Below, in pieces: positions 45,360-53,774 of a stretch of DNA of 60,321 nucleotides. Every line of letters starts with the position of its first letter. Position 1 is the stretch's first letter. Location: contig NZ_VDFU01000025.1 of NCBI RefSeq assembly GCF_006152115.1, positions 1-60,321 on the forward strand. Reading direction: 5' to 3'. Source of the stretch: Rubellimicrobium rubrum (GTDB taxonomy: Bacteria; Pseudomonadota; Alphaproteobacteria; Rhodobacterales; Rhodobacteraceae). Under the pieces are notes generated by a model. That model did no database searches. It was not told the DNA's origin and saw only the letters and a list, made by a program, of their open reading frames with translations. The position numbers and the translations under genes were made by a program.

Positions 45360-46370
45360 TCAGGCCACGACGGCCCGAACTCGGTTAAGTTGGTCCATCA
45401 GTGCGTCCGGCACGTCGACGCCATCGCGGAGAGCGGCGGCCCGACGAGCCCGCATGCCGTCTCCAGGGATCGCGACCGGCCGCTCGGGGTCAGCCGGGCG
45501 CGAAGTGCGGAGCGCGTGGAGATACTCCGATAACCCGCATCGGTCCGCCGCCCCTCCGCGCGGATCGATCAGGAGGAGGATATCCCCCTTGTTGGCCACG
45601 TGGGTGTCGTCCAGCGTGCCCCGAACCTCCGGGGCAAGGTCGGAGCCTGCAAGAAGCGCCACCAGCAGTTCCACGGCCAGGCCCAGGCCATAGCCCTTCG
45701 CCCCGCCGAAGGGCGCGAGGGCTCCGGACTTGGCCGCCTCGGCGTCGGTCGTGGGGTGGCCGTCCGCAGCCACCGCCCAGCCGTCCTCCAGCGGTTCACC
45801 TAGGAGCGCGTGGCTATGGATGCGCCCCATGGACACTTGACTGGTCGCCAGATCGAGCACGAAGGGGTCCGTTCCGGTCGGGATGCCAATGGCGATGGGG
45901 TTCGTTCCGAGCATCGCGCGGGTCCCGCCGAAGGGATGCACCAGAGCCTCGCTCGTGCACATGACAATACCCGCCAAACCCCGATCCACCGCCTGTTCGG
46001 CGTAGTAGGCCAGCATCCCGATATGATTGGCGTTGCGGATCGCGGCCATTGCAATGCCAGTCTCGGCGACCCGCGCGAGAAGTGCGTCGAGCGCCGCCAT
46101 CATGACCACCGGACCGAGCCCGCGCTCGCCGTCCACTGTCAGGAGTCCGGGGCGGCGCCACTCCTGGCGCCCCATTGCTGCCGGATGGGCCAGTCCCGTC
46201 CCGAGCCGCGCGAGCAGCCGGGGAAGACGCTGGAGACCATGCGACGGCAGGCCTCGCAGTTCGGCCTCTACGAGCACCGAAGCCTGAAGGGCAGCCGCCT
46301 CGGGGGGCACGCCGTGATGCGCAAGTAGGTCGCCCGCCAGTAATCGGAGGTTCTGCTCCGGGACTATCAA
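45360..46370 (-). CDS. Malate/L-lactate dehydrogenase (Ldh_2) family protein
   Basis: A 336-residue NAD(P)-dependent 2-hydroxyacid dehydrogenase with the family features ELRGLPSHGLQRLPRLL (SHG, near 43-45), ANHIGMLAYYAEQA, MLGTNPIAIGIP and FGGAKGYGLGLAVELL. The family includes malate, lactate, ureidoglycolate and 2,3-diketogulonate enzymes. Translation starts at a TTG (46370) after GGGAGAGG. It is the first gene of the four-gene operon divergent from the GntR gene; a TATAAT box (46403-46398, minus strand) lies at a suitable distance. Confidence 0.9.
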   Translation of the reverse strand: MIVPEQNLRLLAGDLLAHHGVPPEAAALQASVLVEAELRGLPSHGLQRLPRLLARLGTGLAHPAAMGRQEWRRPGLLTVDGERGLGPVVMMAALDALLARVAETGIAMAAIRNANHIGMLAYYAEQAVDRGLAGIVMCTSEALVHPFGGTRAMLGTNPIAIGIPTGTDPFVLDLATSQVSMGRIHSHALLGEPLEDGWAVAADGHPTTDAEAAKSGALAPFGGAKGYGLGLAVELLVALLAGSDLAPEVRGTLDDTHVANKGDILLLIDPRGGAADRCGLSEYLHALRTSRPADPERPVAIPGDGMRARRAAALRDGVDVPDALMDQLNRVRAVVA

Positions 46371-46390
46371 GCGACCTCTCCCTCGATCCT

Positions 46391-46424
46391 ATACGATATT
46401 ATATTTGACATGTGATATGCTATC
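46391..46424. promoter_or_regulatory. AT-rich divergent promoter/operator region
   Basis: A sharply AT-rich island in high-G+C DNA between the Ldh_2 gene and the GntR gene. It contains ATAT-T-ATAT, GATA-TGC-TATC, a TATAAT box facing left (46403-46398) and a TTGACA box facing right (46405-46410). It is the obvious site for the GntR regulator to act on both transcripts; no single classical operator is certain. Confidence 0.45.
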
Positions 46425-46464
46425 TGGCAGGAAAGCACCTGTGTCAAGATGAATGGGGCTGAGC

Positions 46465-47151
46465 ATGGCGATCACGGCGGAACGGGACAGCAAGACGGCT
46501 CCGCTTCGCCCGTCCAGCATCGTGGACGGCGTCTATGACGCGATCTACGAACAGCTTATGGCGCTCCACATCGCGCCGGGCGTACGGATCACCATCGACA
46601 ATCTGGCACGCGCGTTGAACGTCTCGCAGACTCCTGTCCGCGAAGCCCTGAGCCGGCTCGAACGCGAAGGGCTGGTTCGCAAGGCCCACCTCATCGGATA
46701 CAGCGCCGCACCCCAACTCACACGCAAGCAGTTCGACGATCTCTACAGCTTTCGCCTGCTTCTCGAGCCCGAGGCCGCCCGCCTCGCGGTCCGCAACATG
46801 AGCCCCGAGGCGCTTGCCGAGCTGGAGGCAAGCGCCACCAAGATGCATTACGACGGAACCCCGCCGGATCGCAGCAGCCGGTATTCGAGCTTCGCCCGGG
46901 CGGATGCGGACTTCCATGACGAGATCCTCCGCATCGGCCGGAACGAGGTCATCCGCAACACGCTGGCCAACCAGCACGTCCACCTGCACATCTTTCGCCT
47001 CATGTTCCACACCCGCGTCACTCAGGAGGCGCTGGAGGAGCATGAACGCCTTCTTAAGGCCTTCCGCGCCGGGAATGAGGCTGCGGCGGCCACGGCGATG
47101 TACGAGCACATCGAGCGGTCGCGCGACCGCCTTCTGGCGGCCTTCGACTGA
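46465..47151 (+). CDS. GntR-family regulator, FCD subfamily
   Basis: A 228-residue regulator: winged helix at about 15-80 (ITIDNLARALNVSQTPVREALSRLEREGLV) and an FCD effector domain (LYSFRLLLEPEAARLAV, DADFHDEILRIG, HEEHERLLKAF-like helices). The ATG at 46465 is favoured; one at 46453 is four codons earlier. Its stop overlaps the ATPase start (TGATG), so regulator and importer are co-expressed. It probably senses the imported compound or a carboxylate made from it. Confidence 0.9.
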   Translation: MAITAERDSKTAPLRPSSIVDGVYDAIYEQLMALHIAPGVRITIDNLARALNVSQTPVREALSRLEREGLVRKAHLIGYSAAPQLTRKQFDDLYSFRLLLEPEAARLAVRNMSPEALAELEASATKMHYDGTPPDRSSRYSSFARADADFHDEILRIGRNEVIRNTLANQHVHLHIFRLMFHTRVTQEALEEHERLLKAFRAGNEAAAATAMYEHIERSRDRLLAAFD

Positions 47152-48713
47152 TGGCGTCGGGAGCCCTCCCCCTTCGCAGGCCGGACCTGGCTCCAGAGAC
47201 GGCACCGGCGCTGCGAGCCACCGATCTCGCCAAGGCCTTCGGCTCGATCACGGTGCTGTCGGGCATCACGCTCGATCTTCATGCGGGCGAGGTCCACGCC
47301 ATCATCGGGGAGAACGGGGCCGGCAAGTCGACCCTGATGAAGCTGCTCTCGGGGCATCTACGACCGAGCGCGGGCCATCTGGACATGGGCGGGCAGCGGG
47401 TCGCCTTCACAAGCGCCGCCGCAGCCGAAGGGGCCGGCATCGCCCTCGTCCACCAGGAGATCCTGCTTGCCGCAGACCTGACCGTGGCCGAGAACCTGTT
47501 CCTCGGACGCGAGATCACGCGGGGCATCACCGTCGATGACCGCGCCATGAACCGTCGGGCGGCCGAGGTACTGCGGTCCATTGGCGCCACTGGTCTTCCG
47601 CAGGATCTTGTCCGGGATCTCCCGCTGGCGCAGCGCCAACTCGTGCAGATTGCGCGGGCGCTGCTGGATGAGCGCAAGGTGGTAATCTTCGACGAGCCCA
47701 CAGCCGTCCTCGCCAACAAGGAGGTGGAGGCGCTGATGCGCATCGTCCGCCAGTTGCGGGATGCGGGCGTGGCCGTGCTCTACATCTCTCACCGCCTGGA
47801 GGAGGTGGAGGCGCTGGCGGACCGAGTCACCGTCCTGCGCGACGGGCAGATGATCGGGACCTACGACGCCGCCTCCCTGAGCCAGCGCAACATGGCGGAG
47901 CTCATGGTGGGGCGCGAGCTGGCGATGCTCTACCCGCCCAAGCGGCAGGCCTCCAAGGCCGCGCCGCTTCTGGAGGTCGGAGGCCTGTCGGTCGACCATG
48001 GCCGCCAGTCGGGGTCCTTCGACATCCGCCCGGGCGAGGTGCTGGGCATCGGCGGGATGATCGGATCGGGCAGGACGGAGCTGTTCGAGGGGCTGCTGGG
48101 ACTGCGCCCCGCCAAGGCCGACAAGGTGGTCCTGAACGGGCAGCCGGTCGCCCGCCGGTCCGTCGCCGCATGGCGGGATGTCGGGCTGGTCTACCTGACC
48201 GAGGATCGGAAAGGCCGCGGTCTCCTCCTGGAGGAACGGCTCGCGCCGAACCTGACGCTTCTGGCGCTGGACCGGGTGCACGGCGCGTTCGCCCTGAACC
48301 GTGGCAAGGAAGCGGCGGCTCTCGACGACGCGATCCGCGACTATGATATCCGCGTGCGGACCGTTCACCTCGATGCGGGGCAGCTGTCGGGCGGAAACCA
48401 GCAGAAGCTGCTTCTGGCCAAGGTCATGATGACGGACCCGTCCATCGTGATCATTGACGAGCCGACCCGCGGCATCGACATCGGCAACAAGAGCCAGATC
48501 TACGATTTCATCGACCGGATGGTCCGGGCCGGCAAGGCCTGCGTCGTGATCTCTTCCGAACTGCCGGAGCTGGTCGGGTTGTCCGATCGGGTGCTGGTGA
48601 TGCGCGGCGGACGGATCGTGGCCGAACTCGGCGGGGAGGAGATCACCGAAGCGAACGTGGTCTACGCCGCCACGAGCAGCCGAAGCGACACCCCAGCGGA
48701 GGACAACCCATGA
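47151..48713 (+). CDS. Ribose-type sugar ABC transporter, duplicated ATPase (copy 2)
   Basis: A 520-residue RbsA-type ATPase with two nucleotide-binding domains: Walker A GENGAGKST, Walker B VVIFDEPTAVL, degenerate second Walker A GMIGSGRTE, signature LSGGNQQK and Walker B IVIIDEPTRGIDIG. It starts at the ATG overlapping the GntR stop and its own stop overlaps the permease start. It is paralogous to the ATPase at 11242-12792. Confidence 0.93.
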   Translation: MASGALPLRRPDLAPETAPALRATDLAKAFGSITVLSGITLDLHAGEVHAIIGENGAGKSTLMKLLSGHLRPSAGHLDMGGQRVAFTSAAAAEGAGIALVHQEILLAADLTVAENLFLGREITRGITVDDRAMNRRAAEVLRSIGATGLPQDLVRDLPLAQRQLVQIARALLDERKVVIFDEPTAVLANKEVEALMRIVRQLRDAGVAVLYISHRLEEVEALADRVTVLRDGQMIGTYDAASLSQRNMAELMVGRELAMLYPPKRQASKAAPLLEVGGLSVDHGRQSGSFDIRPGEVLGIGGMIGSGRTELFEGLLGLRPAKADKVVLNGQPVARRSVAAWRDVGLVYLTEDRKGRGLLLEERLAPNLTLLALDRVHGAFALNRGKEAAALDDAIRDYDIRVRTVHLDAGQLSGGNQQKLLLAKVMMTDPSIVIIDEPTRGIDIGNKSQIYDFIDRMVRAGKACVVISSELPELVGLSDRVLVMRGGRIVAELGGEEITEANVVYAATSSRSDTPAEDNP

Positions 48714-49699
48714 GCATTGCCAGCGCGCAGGTCGGCGCCAAGAACCGGGGCTGGTCGATCCGCTGGAGCGACATGGGTCCCTTCATCGCGCTCGGCGTGA
48801 TCGTCCTTCTGGGGGCGCTGCTGAACCAGAGTTTCCTGTCCGAGACGAACGTCCTGAACGTCGTCACACGCAGCGCCTTTGTCGCGATCATCGCGATCGG
48901 CGCCACGTTCGTGATCTCCTCGGGCGGGATCGACCTGTCTGTGGGCTCGATGATGGCCTTTGTGACCGGCGTGATGATCATGGTAATGAACGCGCTCGCG
49001 CCGTCGCTGGGGAGCGGCGCCATCGTGGTCGGCGCGGGCTTCGCCCTTGTGGTGGGCGCCCTGTGCGGCGCGGCCAACGGGCTGATCGTCACCATAGGCC
49101 GGATCGAGCCCTTCATCGTGACGCTGGGGACGATGGGCATCTTCCGCGCGCTCATCACCTTCATGACTGACGGCGGCTCGCTTCCCATCGATCGTGGCCT
49201 TCGCGACGCCTACCGCCCCGTCTACTTCGGCAGCGTCCTGGGCGTCCCGATCCCGATCGTCATCAGCTTGGCCGTGATCCTTCTGGGTGCGTTCCTGCTG
49301 TACCGCACGAAGTACGGGCGGCGCTGCGCTGCGGTCGGGGCCAACACGGACGTGGCGCGCTTTTCGGGCGTGCCGGTCGCACGGGTGCAGACCACGGCCT
49401 ACGTGATCCAGGGGCTCTGCGTCGCCGTGGCCGCGATCTGCTACGTCCCGCGCCTTGGCGCCGCGACCCCCACCACGGGCCAGCTCTGGGAATTGCAGGT
49501 CATCACGGCCGTGGTGATCGGCGGCACCGCGCTGCGCGGCGGCAAGGGGCGCATCTGGGGCACCGTCGCGGGCGCCCTGATCTTGGAGGCCATCGCGAAC
49601 CTCATGGTCCTGTCCGACATGGTGTCCGAATACCTCGTGGCCGCCGTGCAGGGGGTCATCATCATCGTCGCCATGCTGGTCCACCGCTTCGCCAAATAG
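48710..49699 (+). CDS. Ribose-type sugar ABC transporter, permease (copy 2)
   Basis: A 329-residue RbsC-type permease with GGIDLSVGSM, FIVTLGTMGIFRAL, RCAAVGANTDVARFSGV and VIGGTALRGGKGRIWGT. Its ATGA overlap with the ATPase stop couples their translation. It matches the permease at 10238-11245 along its length more closely than the one at 54756-55808. Confidence 0.92.
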   Translation: MSIASAQVGAKNRGWSIRWSDMGPFIALGVIVLLGALLNQSFLSETNVLNVVTRSAFVAIIAIGATFVISSGGIDLSVGSMMAFVTGVMIMVMNALAPSLGSGAIVVGAGFALVVGALCGAANGLIVTIGRIEPFIVTLGTMGIFRALITFMTDGGSLPIDRGLRDAYRPVYFGSVLGVPIPIVISLAVILLGAFLLYRTKYGRRCAAVGANTDVARFSGVPVARVQTTAYVIQGLCVAVAAICYVPRLGAATPTTGQLWELQVITAVVIGGTALRGGKGRIWGTVAGALILEAIANLMVLSDMVSEYLVAAVQGVIIIVAMLVHRFAK

Positions 49700-49741
49700 C
49701 CGCGGCACAGAAACGCGGTCCATTCCAGAGGAGGAGAAGAC

Positions 49742-50698
49742 ATGAATACGATCACGAGGACGGCCCTGCTGTCCGTGTCGCTGGCGGCCCTTGGCGCCAC
49801 GGGCGCGATGGCCCAGGAGGACAAGACGGTCATCGCGGTGTCCATCCCGGCGGCGACCCACGGCTGGACCGGCGGCGTCGTCTACCACGCCGAACAGGCG
49901 GAGCAGGAGATCGAGGCCGCGTTCCCCGACATCGACATCGTGCTCAAGACCTCCCCTTCGGCCACGGCGCAGGTGTCCGCTCTGGAGGACCTGACGGCCA
50001 GCCAAGACATCGCCGCCCTGGTGATTCTGCCCTTCACCTCCGAGGAGCTGACCGGGCCGGTGGAACAGGTCAAGGCCGGCGGCACCTTCATCACCGTGGT
50101 GGACCGCGGCCTGACCGATCCGGCGATCCAGGACCTGTACGTCGCGGGCAACAACATCGCCGTGGGCGCGAACACCGCTGAGTACCTGGCCGAGCAGTTG
50201 GGCGGCGAAGGCGAGATCGTCGTGCTGCGCGGCATCCCGACCGTGATCGACGACGAACGCATCCAGGGCTTCACCGAGGTGATCGACGGCACGAATATCA
50301 AGATCCTCGACATCCAGTACGCCAACTGGAATCAGGACGAGGCCTTCACGCTCATGCAGGACTACCTGGCCAAGTACCCGCATATCGATGCGGTCTGGGC
50401 CAACGACGACGACATGCTGCTGGGCGTGCTGGAGGCCATCGAGCAGTCTGGCCGCACCGAGATCCGCTACGCCCTGGGCGGCAACGGCATGAAGGACGTG
50501 ATCGAGATGGTGATGGCGAACGACCCGGTCACGCCGGTCTCGACCCCCTACCCGCCCTCGATGATCAAGACGGCCATCTACATGACGGCCGCCCAGTTCC
50601 ATGGACAGGCCCCGGTCCGCGGCACGGTCCTGCTCGACGCGCCGCTCATCACGCCCGAGAATGCGGAGCAGTTCTACTTCCCCGACTCCCCGTTCTGA
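49742..50698 (+). CDS. Ribose-type sugar ABC transporter, periplasmic binding protein (copy 2)
   Basis: A 318-residue binding protein with a signal peptide ending AMAQ. VIAVSIPAATHGWTGG, LVILPFTSEELTGPV, TVVDRGLTDPAIQDLYVAGN, LRGIPTVIDDERIQGF and VWANDDDMLLGVLEAI line up with the same segments of the copy at 9243-10196, so the two probably bind the same or closely related sugars. GGAGGAG precedes the ATG. It lies 42 bases after the permease. Confidence 0.93.
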   Translation: MNTITRTALLSVSLAALGATGAMAQEDKTVIAVSIPAATHGWTGGVVYHAEQAEQEIEAAFPDIDIVLKTSPSATAQVSALEDLTASQDIAALVILPFTSEELTGPVEQVKAGGTFITVVDRGLTDPAIQDLYVAGNNIAVGANTAEYLAEQLGGEGEIVVLRGIPTVIDDERIQGFTEVIDGTNIKILDIQYANWNQDEAFTLMQDYLAKYPHIDAVWANDDDMLLGVLEAIEQSGRTEIRYALGGNGMKDVIEMVMANDPVTPVSTPYPPSMIKTAIYMTAAQFHGQAPVRGTVLLDAPLITPENAEQFYFPDSPF

Positions 50699-50775
50699 GC
50701 CCGACCCGCTCAGTCACAACTGGCACTCGCCGCGATCCGGCGGGCGCCCCCAGACCAAATGCGAAGGAGAGACTC

Positions 50776-51408
50776 ATGCCCGGCAAGAAAATCCTCATGC
50801 TCTGCGGCGAATTCACTGAGGAATACGAGATCTTCGTCTTCCAGCAGGGCATGGAGGCTGTAGGCCACACCGTCCACGTCGTCTGCCCGGACAAGGCCGC
50901 AGGCGACGTGATCGCGACCTCGCTCCACGACTTCGAAGGCCACCAGACCTATACCGAGAAGCCGGGCCACAACGCCCTCATCAACCAGACCTTCGCCGAG
51001 GTCGTCCCGGCCGAGTACCACGCCGTCTACTGCGCCGGGGGCCGTGGCCCGGAGTACATCCGCACGGACCCGCGGGTGCAGGACATGGTTCGCCACTTCC
51101 ACGAGACCGGCAAGCCGATCTTCACGATCTGCCATGGCGTGCAGATCCTGATGGCGGTGGACGGGGTGCTGACCGGGCGCAAGGTCGCGGGCCTCGGCGC
51201 CTGCGCACCGGAAGTGCGGCTGGCGGGTGGCACCTACATCGATCTCTCGCCGACTGAGGCCTACGTGGACGGCAACATGGTTTCGGCCAAAGGCTGGACG
51301 GCCCTCGCGGCATTCATGCGCGAATGCCTGAACGTCTTGGGCACGAAGATCATCCACACCGAGGAACAGACCTCCTCACCGATGTCTCGGGAGCGGCTGC
51401 CTGCCTAG
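50776..51408 (+). CDS. DJ-1/PfpI-family protein
   Basis: A 210-residue DJ-1/PfpI-fold protein with the nucleophile elbow FTICHGVQIL (Cys near 116) and CAGGRGPEYIRTD. Family members include glyoxalase III/deglycase-like enzymes, proteases and amidases. AAGGAGA precedes the ATG, 77 bases after the binding-protein gene, so it is likely the last gene of the GntR-ABC operon. A role in handling a reactive carbonyl from the sugar is plausible but not shown. Confidence 0.85.
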   Translation: MPGKKILMLCGEFTEEYEIFVFQQGMEAVGHTVHVVCPDKAAGDVIATSLHDFEGHQTYTEKPGHNALINQTFAEVVPAEYHAVYCAGGRGPEYIRTDPRVQDMVRHFHETGKPIFTICHGVQILMAVDGVLTGRKVAGLGACAPEVRLAGGTYIDLSPTEAYVDGNMVSAKGWTALAAFMRECLNVLGTKIIHTEEQTSSPMSRERLPA

Positions 51409-51837
51409 CACGCGGAAAGCTCGGCTTGCATTGCGTGACCTCAATTGGCCCCACGAGCGTCCGGGCCCGAGTGGCTTCTTGAGGCCACCTGATGTCGAGG
51501 AGCGTCTCGGCACCCACAAGGTCCTGTGGTCGCGCCGCTCTGACGGTGAACCCTCAGGTTAGGCTTCGATCACACCGTTCTCTGTTCGCCTTCAATCAAC
51601 GGCTGCTATCTATCGAACCTCCGGCACAGTCTGTGCCGGAGGTTCGAATGGTTGCGGGGGGGCCGACCCCACCGAGAGTTGAGCCTACTTCACTGATAAT
51701 GGCAGTCCAAAACTTAAACACCGCGGCGATAACGCAGTGTGAAAGGACGAGGTCGAGCGGGCCGCGACATCGCTCTGCGAACTGGCAGTCTTACGGCATA
51801 ATCGCTTCCAACCAGGCCGCGAGTTACTAGGGCGACA
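51409..51837. other. Gene-free region containing a long palindrome
   Basis: Between the DJ-1 gene and the convergent alcohol dehydrogenase I see no supported gene. It contains the palindrome at 51613-51647 and, two bases later, TGGTTGCGGGGG (51649-51660), which repeats the first 12 bases of the tRNA-fMet fragment at 41738 in the same orientation. Confidence 0.5.
51613..51647. repeat. 35-bp near-perfect palindrome
   Basis: TCGAACCTCCGGCACAG (51613-51629) and its exact reverse complement (51631-51647) flank a single T at 51630. There is no adjacent T tract on either strand, so a simple terminator is not indicated, although as RNA it would form a strong hairpin between two convergent genes. As DNA it could be a recombination or protein-binding site. 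Confidence 0.8.
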
Positions 51838-52872
51838 TCAGAACCGCACGACGGCTTTGATAAGTCGGGTGCGGTCGCTAGCCAGCGCCTCGAACCGGTG
51901 CTGGAACTGTTCAAGGTTCATGATCTCGGAGCACAAGGCTTCGCTGTCGACCGCGCCCGAACGCAACGTCTCCATCACCTGGTCGAAGTCCTCCTTCAGA
52001 GCGTTGCGGCTACCGATCAACCGCATCTCGCGCTTGTGGAACTCCGGGTCTTCAAAGGTGATCGTGTCGCGCACGACGCTCACCAGCACGTAGCTGCCGC
52101 CATGGGCGACCAAAGGAAAGCCCGCCTCGATGGCCCGCGCGTTGCCGGTGGCATCAAACACCGCGTCGAAGCCGTCGGCCAGGTCGCCCTGGGTCACGGG
52201 CTGGCCCACGACATGGGTCCGCTCGAAGCCGAAGCGCGTGGCGGCCAGGTCCAGCCGTTCGGGGCTGACGTCGAGGATGTGGACCTCCGCCCCGGCCAAG
52301 CGTGCGAACAGCGCGGTGCCCAAGCCGATAGGGCCGACCCCGGTCACCAGCACCCGGTCGCCGGCCTCAGTGCCCGACCGCCGCACCGCATGAGCTCCGA
52401 TGGCCAGGAACTCGACCATGGCGGCCTGGATGGGCGTCAGCCCCTCCGCCGCATAGAGGTTTCCGGCCGGAACCACGATCCGGGCGCAGAGCCCGCCATC
52501 GCGATGCACGCCCAGGACTTCGATCTTCTGGCAGCAGTTGGGCTTGCCACGCCGACAGGCCCGGCACGTCCCGCAGGCGATGTAGGGATTCACCACCACG
52601 AGCTGCCCCTTGGTCCAGCCCTCGGCCGTCTCAGCCACGGTCGCGCTCAGCTCATGACCGATCACCCGCGGATAGGCGAGGAAGGGGTGCTTGCCCTCGA
52701 GAATGTGGTAGTCGGTGCCGCAGATCCCGACGGCAGCGATGTCGATGAGCACATGGCCCGGCGGCGCGACCTGCGGGAGCTCATGCTCCAGCAGCGCGAA
52801 CTCACCGGGTTGGACGCAGGTCCCGGACAGCATGGTCATGACTGATCCGGGTGAGCTGGCTTCGAACGTCAT
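51838..52872 (-). CDS. Zinc-type alcohol dehydrogenase (L-galactonate/sorbitol dehydrogenase-like)
   Basis: A 344-residue medium-chain dehydrogenase. The catalytic zinc site is CGTDYH and GHEL; the structural zinc site is CGTCRACRRGKPNCC; the cofactor site is VLVTGVGPIGLGTALFA. It resembles sugar-acid and polyol dehydrogenases such as L-galactonate or L-gulonate 5-dehydrogenase. The ATG at 52872 overlaps the stop of the ATPase gene (ATGA), so it belongs to the third ABC operon and probably oxidises the imported polyol or sugar acid. Confidence 0.9.
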   Translation of the reverse strand: MTFEASSPGSVMTMLSGTCVQPGEFALLEHELPQVAPPGHVLIDIAAVGICGTDYHILEGKHPFLAYPRVIGHELSATVAETAEGWTKGQLVVVNPYIACGTCRACRRGKPNCCQKIEVLGVHRDGGLCARIVVPAGNLYAAEGLTPIQAAMVEFLAIGAHAVRRSGTEAGDRVLVTGVGPIGLGTALFARLAGAEVHILDVSPERLDLAATRFGFERTHVVGQPVTQGDLADGFDAVFDATGNARAIEAGFPLVAHGGSYVLVSVVRDTITFEDPEFHKREMRLIGSRNALKEDFDQVMETLRSGAVDSEALCSEIMNLEQFQHRFEALASDRTRLIKAVVRF

Positions 52873-53708
52873 TGGGCAACCCCTACGCGGGCCGAAAGGC
52901 TGGCGCTGTTCCGAGGCGCCCACCCGTCCGGCAGGGCCCCCTTGATGATCAGGCTCAGCACGTCGTCCTTGGTCACCTCCTCAATCCGATGGGAGCCTAC
53001 CAGCGCGCCGCGGTTCATGACCACGATGCGGTCGCAGAGATCGAAGACGTCGTGGATATCGTGGCTGACGAGGAAGATGCCGATCCCCTGTCCCTTGAGT
53101 CGTCGAACCAGGTCCCCGACCATGGCCGTCTCGGATGGACCCAGGGCGGCCGTGGGCTCGTCCATGACAAGTATATTGACGTCGAAGTAAATCGCGCGGG
53201 CAATGGCAATCACTTGTCGCTGCCCCCCTGAAAGGCGGGACACGGGATCGCTGAGGTTCCGGAAGTTCGGGTTGAGTCCACGCAGCGCCTCGGTGGCCTC
53301 CCGCATCATGCGGGCGTCATCCAGGTTGCCGAAACGAGTCTTAAGCTCCCGCCCCAGGAATAGGTTGGCCGGAGCATTCAGATGGTCGGCCAGGGCCAGC
53401 GTCTGATAGATCGTTTCGATCCCGTGAGAGCGCGCATCCTGCGGCGAGGCGATCTGGACGTCCCGGCCCCGCACGCGGATGCGTCCCTCGTTGGGGATCA
53501 TGGCGCCGGACAGGATGCGCATAAGGCAGGACTTGCCCGCGCCGTTGTGCCCCAGCACCCCCACGACCTCTCCAGGGTAGAGGTCCAGCGAGACGCCGTT
53601 GACGGCGCGCACCCCGCCGAAGTGCTTCTCGATGCTGATCATCTCGACAAGCGGCGTGACCCCTTGGGGTGGGTCGGCTTGCGCATGGGTGGACTCGGTT
53701 GCGATCAC
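52869..53708 (-). CDS. Sugar ABC transporter ATPase, single-domain type
   Basis: A 279-residue ATPase with one nucleotide-binding domain: Walker A GHNGAGKSC (Cys in place of the usual Ser/Thr after Lys-Ser), signature LSGGQRQ, Walker B ILVMDEPTAALG and H-loop LVSHDIHD. Ribose-type systems with a single-domain ATPase, as in FrcA-like fructose importers, are common in alphaproteobacteria, so this is not a truncation. It works as a homodimer with the permease at 54756. Confidence 0.9.
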   Translation of the reverse strand: MIATESTHAQADPPQGVTPLVEMISIEKHFGGVRAVNGVSLDLYPGEVVGVLGHNGAGKSCLMRILSGAMIPNEGRIRVRGRDVQIASPQDARSHGIETIYQTLALADHLNAPANLFLGRELKTRFGNLDDARMMREATEALRGLNPNFRNLSDPVSRLSGGQRQVIAIARAIYFDVNILVMDEPTAALGPSETAMVGDLVRRLKGQGIGIFLVSHDIHDVFDLCDRIVVMNRGALVGSHRIEEVTKDDVLSLIIKGALPDGWAPRNSASLSARVGVAQ

Positions 53709-53774
53709 GTGGCAGGCTCCGTTCGGGCAGAGCCGGCCGGGGCGAATAGCGTCGTCCCAGCCGGCCTCACGGTC

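Noticed and set aside
48662-50602. A 646-codon open frame opposite the second permease and binding protein
   Set aside because: The plus strand encodes two complete transporter subunits with ribosome sites; the His/Asp/Gly-rich antisense reading is a codon-bias artefact.
51649-51660. A second full tRNA-fMet 3' end
   Set aside because: Only the first 12 bases match; the following bases diverge, so it is listed as a short repeat, not as a tRNA fragment.
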